Assembly (NCBI GenBank): GCA_937915075.1
Contig: CALDMA010000188.1
Coordinates: forward strand, 1 to 28,378
Length of the DNA stretch: 28,378 bases
Reading direction: 5' to 3'
DNA from: an uncultured Oscillospiraceae bacterium
Lineage (GTDB): Bacteria; Bacillota; Clostridia; Oscillospirales; Oscillospiraceae
Shown here: positions 17,096 to 23,400 of the stretch, piece after piece
Position numbering within the stretch: position 1 is the first letter of the stretch
How the letters are laid out: each line of letters opens with the position of its first letter
Made by a program: the position numbers and the translations under genes
The notes under the pieces: generated by a model
What the model saw: only the letters and a program-made list of their open reading frames with translations
Database searches by the model: none
What the model was told of the DNA's origin: nothing

Positions 17096-18415
17096 TTGAA
17101 CTCTGTAGCTGACGTCTGGCAGGTCGTGCTCGAGCGCCTGCGCGCCGGCGGTTTGGCCGAAACGGCCATCTCCACCTGGTTCGACGAGGTGGAGGCGGTC
17201 GCCATCCGCGATATGACCTTTTACCTCTGCTGTCCCAACGACTTCAAGCGCGGGACGATCGAATCCCTCTTCCTGCCGAACCTCAAGGCGGCATTGAAGG
17301 AGATCTTCTCCGCCGATTTTGACGTGAAGCTCCTCTCCGCCGCCGAGCGCGACGCCTTCGGGCAGGAGAAGCCCAAAAAGCCGACGTCTCTTTTGGAGTC
17401 CGGCGAATTTACCTTTGATACCTTCGTCGTGGGCGACAGCAACAAGCTCGCCTACGCCGCGGCCCGCGCGGTCGCGGACGCGCCGGCGGAGCACTACAAC
17501 CCACTTTTTATCTACGGCGACTCCGGCCTCGGCAAGACGCACCTGATCTACGCCATCGCGCACGAGATCCGCACCAAAACGCCCAACGCCAAGATCGTCT
17601 ACATCAAGGGCGACGATTTTACCAACGAGCTGGTCGAGGCCATCCGCACCGGCAAAAACGTCGAGTTCCGCAGCAAATACCGCGACGCGGACCTCCTGCT
17701 GATGGACGACGTGCAGTTCATCGCCGGCCGCAAGCAGACGCAGGAGGAGTTCTTCCATACCTTCAACACCCTCTACGAGTCCAAGCGCCAGATCGTCCTC
17801 ACCTCCGACCGCTCGCCCAAGGAGATGCAGCTGCTCGACGACCGTCTGCAGACCCGCTTCGAGTGGGGCCTGCTCGTCGACGTGCAGCCGCCCGATTTTG
17901 AAACGCGCCTTGCCATCGTCAAAAATAAAGCCGCCCAGTGGGGCAGCGTCATCGACGACGACATTGCCAAGTACATCGCCGAGAACGTCTCCAGCAACGT
18001 CCGCCAGCTGGAGGGCGCGATGAACAAGATCCTCGCCTACCGCGACCTGATCGGCAAGGAGATGGACGAGGAGAGCGCCAACCGCGCCGTGCGCGATATG
18101 CTCCGCAAATCCAACGAGTACATTCCAACCGCCGCCTCCATCATCGACGAGGTCTCGCGCTTTTTCGGCATCGACGAAGCGGTGGTCAAGGGACCCTCCC
18201 GCAGCCGCGAGGCCGTCACCGCCCGTCAGGCCGCCATGTACCTCGTCCGCCGCATGACGAACCTCTCCACGCCCGACATCGGCCGCGAGTTCGGCGGACG
18301 CGACCACACCACCGTCCTCCACGCGCTCGAGCAGGTTGAAACAAAGCTCCAGAACGACCCGGGCTTCGCGCAGACCATCAAGGACATCACCATCAACATC
18401 AACTCCAAAAAATGA
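17096..18415 (+). CDS. dnaA: Chromosomal replication initiator DnaA
   Basis: A 439-residue DnaA. Domain I (about 1-80) is followed by a short linker rather than a long domain II. The AAA+ domain III has Walker A GDSGLGKT (141-148) and Walker B LLMDD (201-205). Domain IV carries the DnaA-box-binding signature DIGREFGGRDHTTVLHAL near the C-terminus. The start is a TTG with AAAGGAG eight bases upstream; the longer frame from a GTG at 17030 would add 22 residues with no family match and would begin at the predicted transcription start. DnaA-ATP melts oriC and loads the helicase. It diverges from rpmH and is followed by the box-rich gap before dnaN. Confidence 0.96.
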   Translation: MNSVADVWQVVLERLRAGGLAETAISTWFDEVEAVAIRDMTFYLCCPNDFKRGTIESLFLPNLKAALKEIFSADFDVKLLSAAERDAFGQEKPKKPTSLLESGEFTFDTFVVGDSNKLAYAAARAVADAPAEHYNPLFIYGDSGLGKTHLIYAIAHEIRTKTPNAKIVYIKGDDFTNELVEAIRTGKNVEFRSKYRDADLLLMDDVQFIAGRKQTQEEFFHTFNTLYESKRQIVLTSDRSPKEMQLLDDRLQTRFEWGLLVDVQPPDFETRLAIVKNKAAQWGSVIDDDIAKYIAENVSSNVRQLEGAMNKILAYRDLIGKEMDEESANRAVRDMLRKSNEYIPTAASIIDEVSRFFGIDEAVVKGPSRSREAVTARQAAMYLVRRMTNLSTPDIGREFGGRDHTTVLHALEQVETKLQNDPGFAQTIKDITININSKK

Positions 18416-18454
18416 ATTTTTCCCCTGAGTTAACACTTTGCCGGCTGCGCCTTC

Positions 18455-18463
18455 TGTGGATAA
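18455..18463 (-). promoter_or_regulatory. DnaA box (perfect)
   Basis: TGTGGATAA, the exact reverse complement of TTATCCACA, 39 bp after the dnaA stop. Confidence 0.85.
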
Positions 18464-18469
18464 CCTTCT

Positions 18470-18478
18470 CTTTCCACA
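18470..18478 (+). promoter_or_regulatory. Weak DnaA box
   Basis: CTTTCCACA matches TTATCCACA at 7 of 9 positions and lies 6 bp from the perfect box in the opposite orientation. Confidence 0.45.
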
Positions 18479-18511
18479 AAGACCGATTCTTTCCATTTTC
18501 TTTCCCCACCG

Positions 18512-18520
18512 TTTTTCACA
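18512..18520 (+). promoter_or_regulatory. Weak DnaA box
   Basis: TTTTTCACA, 7 of 9 matches to TTATCCACA. Confidence 0.4.
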
Positions 18521-18555
18521 GCCGAAAACCCTTATTTTTCTACTCCTCCCTCCCC

Positions 18556-18564
18556 TTTTCCACA
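18556..18564 (+). promoter_or_regulatory. DnaA box next to the likely unwinding element
   Basis: TTTTCCACA, 8 of 9 matches. It is followed by a pyrimidine spacer and then, on the bottom strand read 3' to 5', GAT-GAT trinucleotides resembling DnaA-trios, before the AT-rich stretch. Confidence 0.7.
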
Positions 18565-18630
18565 ATTCTCCTCCTCTACTACGATAACGACGAAATATTC
18601 TATTCTTTTTTTCAAGAAAGGGATCGCATT

Positions 18631-19743
18631 ATGAAATTTTCCTGCGAGAAGCTCCTTCTTCAAAACGCCGTCAATACCACCTCCCGCGCGGTCGCCGCGA
18701 AAAGCTCCATTCCCGCGCTCGAAGGTCTCTTGCTCCAGTGCGGCGACGGCGTGCTCACCGTCTCCGGCTACAACATGCAGACCGGCATCCGCACCCGTTT
18801 TTCCGTCGACGAGCAGGAGGGCGGCGAGCTGGTTCTCTCCGCACGGTTGTTCGGCGACATCATCCGTCGTATGCCCGACGATATGATAACCTTCTCGTCC
18901 GATGAAAAGCTCATGGTCCATCTCTCCTGCGGCGATGCCGACTTCGACATTCTCGCCCTCTCCGCCGCCGACTTTCCGGAGCTGCCGGAGGTCGAGGAGA
19001 AGTATTCCGTTTCCCTGCCGGAAAAGACGCTGCGCTCCATGATCCAGCAGACCTCCTTCGCCGTCTCCACGAACGAGGCCCGTCCCGTTCACATGGGCGA
19101 GCTCTTCGAGATCGGCGACAACGGCCTGACCGTCGTCGCTGTCGACGGTTTCCGTCTGGCTCTGCGCCGTGAGCCGCTCGAGCGGATCGAGGGCGGCGCA
19201 TTCTCCTTCGTCGCGCCCGGCGCCGCGCTCAACGAGGTCGAGAAGATCTGCGAGGACATTGACGCTTTCGCGACCATCACCCTCGGCCAGCGCCACATTC
19301 TCTTTGAAATGGGCGAGACTGAGCTGATCTGCCGCCGTCTCGAGGGCGAATTTCTCGACTACAAAAACGCCATTCCGCGCCGCAATCCCATTTCCGTCAC
19401 TGTGGAGACCAAGGCGATGCTTGAAAGTCTCGACCGCGTGAGCGTCGTCATCTCCGAAAAGCTCAAGAGCCCCGTGCGCTGCATCTTCGAGCAGAATCGT
19501 GTGCTCCTCTCCGCCAAGACCGCCAACGGCGATGCCAAGGATGTCTGCCGCATCGACGGCGACGGGCAGGGTCTCGAGATCGGCTTCAACAACCGCTATC
19601 TTATGGACGCGCTGCGCTACGCTCCCGCCGAAGAACTCAAGCTCGAGCTGAACACCGGCATTTCTCCCGCCATCCTCGTCCCGACCGACGGCGAAGAGAG
19701 CTTCCTCTATATGGTCCTTCCCGTCCGCCTCAAGGCACAATAA
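18631..19743 (+). CDS. dnaN: DNA polymerase III beta sliding clamp
   Basis: A 370-residue clamp, the usual length, starting MKFSCEKLLLQNAVNTTSRA. The three-fold clamp repeats are recognisable; the C-terminus ends ...YMVLPVRLKAQ, matching the family's final strand that forms the protein-binding pocket. The ring-shaped dimer tethers polymerase and many partners to DNA. The ATG is preceded by AAAGGGAT; an upstream in-frame start in the oriC gap would add 73 residues of non-homologous sequence and is rejected. It sits after oriC and 18 bp before yaaA. Confidence 0.97.
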   Translation: MKFSCEKLLLQNAVNTTSRAVAAKSSIPALEGLLLQCGDGVLTVSGYNMQTGIRTRFSVDEQEGGELVLSARLFGDIIRRMPDDMITFSSDEKLMVHLSCGDADFDILALSAADFPELPEVEEKYSVSLPEKTLRSMIQQTSFAVSTNEARPVHMGELFEIGDNGLTVVAVDGFRLALRREPLERIEGGAFSFVAPGAALNEVEKICEDIDAFATITLGQRHILFEMGETELICRRLEGEFLDYKNAIPRRNPISVTVETKAMLESLDRVSVVISEKLKSPVRCIFEQNRVLLSAKTANGDAKDVCRIDGDGQGLEIGFNNRYLMDALRYAPAEELKLELNTGISPAILVPTDGEESFLYMVLPVRLKAQ

Positions 19744-19761
19744 AAGAAAAGAGGTCTCCCT

Positions 19762-19977
19762 ATGACCGTTCTACCCATCACCACCGAGTACATCAAGCTG
19801 CAGGACCTGATGAAGCTTGCGGATCTCGTCTCCACCGGCGGCGAGGCCAAGCTACGCATTCTGAATGAAGAGGTCACTGTCAACGGCGAGGTCTGCACCA
19901 TGCGCGGCAAAAAGCTCCGCCCGGGCGACGTGGTTTCCTTCGCCGGCCGGGAGCTCACCGTTAAATATGCGACTTGA
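19762..19977 (+). CDS. yaaA: S4-domain RNA-binding protein YaaA
   Basis: A 71-residue protein consisting of one S4 RNA-binding domain: YIKLQDLMKLADLVSTGGEA leads to VTVNGEV and the KLRPGDVV turn, which matches the small YaaA/RlbA-type proteins encoded between dnaN and recF in Firmicutes. It probably binds rRNA or assembling ribosomes; the exact target is unproven. GAGGT lies a few bases before the ATG. Its last 11 bases overlap the start of recF in another frame, coupling the two. Confidence 0.93.
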   Translation: MTVLPITTEYIKLQDLMKLADLVSTGGEAKLRILNEEVTVNGEVCTMRGKKLRPGDVVSFAGRELTVKYAT

Positions 19978-21070
19978 CGCCATCACGCTGGAGCATTTCC
20001 GCAACTACGCGCACGAGAGCGTGACCTTCGATCCCTCGGTCAACGTCATCGTCGGCGAGAACGCGCAGGGCAAGACGAATCTGCTTGAGGCTGCCGTCTA
20101 CCTCTCCTGCGCCAAGTCGCCCCGCGCCCGCACGGAAAAGGAGATGATCTCCTTTGATGCCGACGCGGCAAGGCTCACCGGCAGCGTCTTTTCCCGCGGA
20201 CGCGACTTTACGGTGGAGATCGAGCTATCCCGCGGCAAGCGCCGGAAAATGAGCGTCAATCAGGTCCCCTGCAAGCGCGCGGGCGACCTTTCGGGCGTGC
20301 TGAATACCGTCTATTTCTGCCCCGACGATCTCCTGCTCATCCGCGACGGCGCCGCGGCAAGGCGGCGCTTCATGGACCTCTCGCTCTCTCAGCTCCGCCC
20401 GCGCTACGACGCGGCGCTGAGCGAATATAACCGCCTCTACGACCACAAGACGCGCATCCTGCGTGACGCGGAGGAGCACCCCTCGCTGCTCGACGCGCTC
20501 CCCGACTTCAACCTCCGCATGGCACAGTGCGGCGCGGTGCTCATCTATTACCGCGCCCGCTTCTGTAAGCTCCTCGCGGACTATGCCGCGAGCGCCCACC
20601 GCGAATGCTCCGGCGGGCGGGAGGAACTGACGCTCGCGTACAGGACCGTCGGCACCGTCGCCGACCCGATGGCGCCGCAGGAGACGGTCCTTGAGCAGCT
20701 CATGGCGCACCAGCGCGACCACTATCATGCCGAGCTTGCCTCGCGTCTGTGCCTCTCCGGCCCGCATAAGGACGATATCGAGGTCGCCATCGGCGGCGCA
20801 GACGCCCGCGCCTTTTCCTCGCAGGGCCAGACCCGCACCGCGGCGCTCTCCCTCAAGCTCGCCGAGCGCGACATTTTCCGCGAGCTGACCGGCTTTTCGC
20901 CCGTCCTTCTGCTCGACGATGTGCTCTCCGAGCTGGATCCCCGCCGGCAGGAATTTGTCTTGAACCGCATCTCCGGCGGCCAGGTCTTCATCACCTGCTG
21001 CGAGGAGGACCGGCTGGAATCCATGCTCGGCGGCAAGGTCCTCCACGTCGAAAACGGAAGGGTGGTCTGA
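19967..21070 (+). CDS. recF: DNA replication and repair protein RecF
   Basis: A 367-residue SMC-like ATPase. Walker A GENAQGKT is at 30-37; the ABC-type signature region lies near AFSSQGQTRTAALSLKLAE, and Walker B is PVLLLDDVLSELD. RecF with RecO and RecR loads RecA at single-stranded gaps. The start MRLDAITLEHFRNYAHE is the family N-terminus; an earlier in-frame codon would add 34 residues that overlap yaaA and match nothing. It ends one base before the remB start. Confidence 0.96.
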   Translation: MRLDAITLEHFRNYAHESVTFDPSVNVIVGENAQGKTNLLEAAVYLSCAKSPRARTEKEMISFDADAARLTGSVFSRGRDFTVEIELSRGKRRKMSVNQVPCKRAGDLSGVLNTVYFCPDDLLLIRDGAAARRRFMDLSLSQLRPRYDAALSEYNRLYDHKTRILRDAEEHPSLLDALPDFNLRMAQCGAVLIYYRARFCKLLADYAASAHRECSGGREELTLAYRTVGTVADPMAPQETVLEQLMAHQRDHYHAELASRLCLSGPHKDDIEVAIGGADARAFSSQGQTRTAALSLKLAERDIFRELTGFSPVLLLDDVLSELDPRRQEFVLNRISGGQVFITCCEEDRLESMLGGKVLHVENGRVV

Positions 21071-21071
21071 A

Positions 21072-21338
21072 ATGTACCTGCACATCGGCCGCAATCAGAT
21101 GCTTGCCGAGCGGCGCATCATCGGCATCTTTGATCTTGAGATCACCTCGCAGTCCAAGCTCACCCGCGCCTTTCTGGACCGCGCGCAGCAGGAGGGCACG
21201 GTGCTCGAGGTCTGCGACGACCTCCCCAAATCCTTCCTCGTCTGCGATCACCCCTATCACCCCCAGATCGTCTATCTCTCCGAGCTCAGCACCGCCACGC
21301 TCAAAAGCCGTGCGGAAAGCCGGAGACTCGTTGAATAA
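21072..21338 (+). CDS. remB: RemB/DUF370 family regulator
   Basis: An 88-residue DUF370 protein. The N-terminus MYLHIGRNQMLAERRIIGIF and the TSQSKLTRAFLDRAQQEG segment match the RemB (YaaB) family found between recF and gyrB in Firmicutes. Relatives RemA and RemB regulate biofilm-matrix genes in Bacillus, RemA by binding DNA; what they control in Clostridia is open. The ATG begins one base after the recF stop, so it is translated by reinitiation or from GGAAGGGTGG inside recF. Confidence 0.92.
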   Translation: MYLHIGRNQMLAERRIIGIFDLEITSQSKLTRAFLDRAQQEGTVLEVCDDLPKSFLVCDHPYHPQIVYLSELSTATLKSRAESRRLVE

Positions 21339-21430
21339 GCAGCTTACCGAATATCAAGCAAGGTGCGAAGAAACGCGTCGGAAGCCGTTCCGGCCCGGTT
21401 CTTCGTACCCTGTACCGAAAGGAGAACCCC

Positions 21431-23380
21431 ATGGCAGACAACGAACTTCTGCAGTCCACGGCGGTCGACGCCAACAACGATTACAACGCCTCGGAGATTC
21501 AGGTCCTTGAGGGACTGGAAGCGGTGCGCAAGCGCCCGGGTATGTATATCGGCTCGACCTCCACGAGCGGCCTGCACCACCTCGTCTATGAGATCGTCGA
21601 TAACTCCATCGACGAAGCCCTCGCGGGCTACTGCACGGACATCACCGTGCAGATCAACCCCGACAACACCATCACCGTCGTCGATAACGGCCGCGGCATC
21701 CCCGTGGACATTCAGGCCCAGACCGGACGTCCCGCGCTCGAGGTCGTCTTTACCGTCCTGCACGCGGGCGGCAAGTTCGGCGGCGGGGGCTACAAGGTCT
21801 CCGGCGGTCTGCACGGCGTCGGCGCGAGCGTTGTCAACGCGCTGTCCGAATGGCTGACCGTGCAGGTGCATAAGGACGGCAAGATCCACGAGATGAAATT
21901 TTCCCGCGGCCACATCACGCAGGAGATGACCGTCGTCGGCGCCACCGACCATACCGGCACCACCGTCACCTTCAAGCCCGACCCCGAAATGTTCGAGGAT
22001 ACGGTTTACTCCTACGATACCCTTCATACCCGTATGCGCGAGGAGGCCTTCCTCAACGCGGGTCTGCGCATCCGCACCATCGACCGGCGCGAGGGGCAGG
22101 AGCAGAGCGACGAGATGTGCTACGAGGGCGGCATTCGCGAGTTCGTCACCTTCCTCAATAAGTCCAAGGACGCGCTGCACTCCGGCGTCATTTACATGAG
22201 CGGCACCAAGGGCGATTCCTACGCCGAGGTCGCCCTGCAATATAACGACGGCTATCAGGAAAACATCCTCTCCTTTGCCAACAACGTCCACACCCCCGAG
22301 GGCGGTATGCACGAGACCGGCTTCAAGGCCGCGCTCACGCGCGTGCTCAACGCCTACGGTCTCAAGGTTGGACTGATCAAGGAGGGTGACAAGGTCTCCG
22401 GCGAGGACTGCCGCGAGGGTCTCACCGCTGTCATTTCCGTTAAGCTCACCGACGCGCAGTTCGAGGGTCAGACCAAGGCCAAGCTCGGCAACGCCTCCAT
22501 GCGTACCCTCGTGGACGCCATTGTTTCGGATAAGCTCATGCAGTTCCTCGATGAGAACCCCGTCGTCGCCCGCACTATTTTAGATAAGGCGATGATGGCC
22601 AACCGCGCGCGCGAGGCCGCGCGCAAGGCGCGCGAATCCATCCGCCGCAAGAGCGCCCTCGGCGGCGCGGCGATGCCGGATAAGCTGCGCGACTGCAACG
22701 AGAATAACCCCGAGCTGACCGAAATTTACATCGTCGAGGGCGACAGCGCGGGCGGCTCCGCCACGCAGGGCCGTGACTCTCGCTTCCAGGCGATCCTGCC
22801 CCTCTGGGGCAAGATGCTCAACGTCGAAAAGGTCCGCGCCGATAAAATTTACGGCAACGACAAACTCCAGCCCGTCATCGTCGCGCTCGGCGCGGGACTG
22901 GGCGAGGATTTCGACGTCAACAAGCTCCGCTACCACAAGGTCATCATCATGGCGGATGCCGATGTGGACGGCTCCCACATCCGAACCCTTCTGCTGACCT
23001 TCTTCTTCCGCTATATGCGTCCTCTTATCGAAAACGGCTACGTCTACGCCGCCGTGCCGCCGCTCTTTAAGCTCGTGCGCGGCAAGACGACGCGCCTCGC
23101 CTTCTCGGAGGAGGAGCGCGACAAATACTCCGCCGAGCTGCGCGGCGACAATCCGAACGCCAAGGTCGATATTTCCCGCTTCAAGGGCCTCGGCGAGATG
23201 GACGCCCATGAGCTGTGGGAGACCACCATGGACCCCGAAAAGCGCACCCTGCGCCGCATTACGCTCGAGGACGCCATCCTTGCCGACGAGACCTTCACCG
23301 TCCTCATGGGCGAAAAGGTCGAGCCGCGCAAGGAGTTCATCGAGAAGAACGCGCAGTACGCTGTCAATCTTGACTTCTGA
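21431..23380 (+). CDS. gyrB: DNA gyrase subunit B
   Basis: A 649-residue GyrB, normal for Firmicutes. The GHKL ATPase domain has the Bergerat pieces EIVDNSIDEALAG, VVDNGRGIPVD and GGLHGVGASVVNALS. The transducer follows, then the TOPRIM domain with EGDSAGGSA and the metal site DADVDGSHIRTLLLTF. The segment PLWGKMLNVEK has tryptophan (W459) where many GyrBs have arginine (PLRGK). GyrB hydrolyses ATP to drive negative supercoiling with GyrA. AAAGGAG precedes the ATG. A 92-bp gap separates it from remB, and gyrA follows after 20 bp. Confidence 0.97.
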   Translation: MADNELLQSTAVDANNDYNASEIQVLEGLEAVRKRPGMYIGSTSTSGLHHLVYEIVDNSIDEALAGYCTDITVQINPDNTITVVDNGRGIPVDIQAQTGRPALEVVFTVLHAGGKFGGGGYKVSGGLHGVGASVVNALSEWLTVQVHKDGKIHEMKFSRGHITQEMTVVGATDHTGTTVTFKPDPEMFEDTVYSYDTLHTRMREEAFLNAGLRIRTIDRREGQEQSDEMCYEGGIREFVTFLNKSKDALHSGVIYMSGTKGDSYAEVALQYNDGYQENILSFANNVHTPEGGMHETGFKAALTRVLNAYGLKVGLIKEGDKVSGEDCREGLTAVISVKLTDAQFEGQTKAKLGNASMRTLVDAIVSDKLMQFLDENPVVARTILDKAMMANRAREAARKARESIRRKSALGGAAMPDKLRDCNENNPELTEIYIVEGDSAGGSATQGRDSRFQAILPLWGKMLNVEKVRADKIYGNDKLQPVIVALGAGLGEDFDVNKLRYHKVIIMADADVDGSHIRTLLLTFFFRYMRPLIENGYVYAAVPPLFKLVRGKTTRLAFSEEERDKYSAELRGDNPNAKVDISRFKGLGEMDAHELWETTMDPEKRTLRRITLEDAILADETFTVLMGEKVEPRKEFIEKNAQYAVNLDF

Positions 23381-23400
23381 GAAAGGAGGACACCTTCAAA

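Larger units (their letters stand above)
18416..18630. other. oriC: Probable origin of replication (oriC), dnaA-dnaN gap
   Basis: 215 bp with no protein gene. It has one perfect DnaA box, one 8/9 box and two 7/9 boxes, then a pyrimidine-rich tract and an AT-rich stretch (about 18583-18620) suited to unwinding. This is the usual place of oriC in Firmicutes. The region upstream of dnaA lacks boxes, so this gap is the best oriC candidate. Confidence 0.8.

Noticed and set aside
17066..18565. A 499-codon minus-strand frame across dnaA
   Set aside because: Low-complexity shadow rich in G, V, D and E; it would run through the origin gap and lacks any motif.
18412..18630. Upstream start extending DnaN by 73 residues
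   Set aside because: The extra sequence is the DnaA-box-bearing origin gap and gives Phe/Ser/Leu-rich peptide without homology; AAAGGGAT marks the internal ATG.
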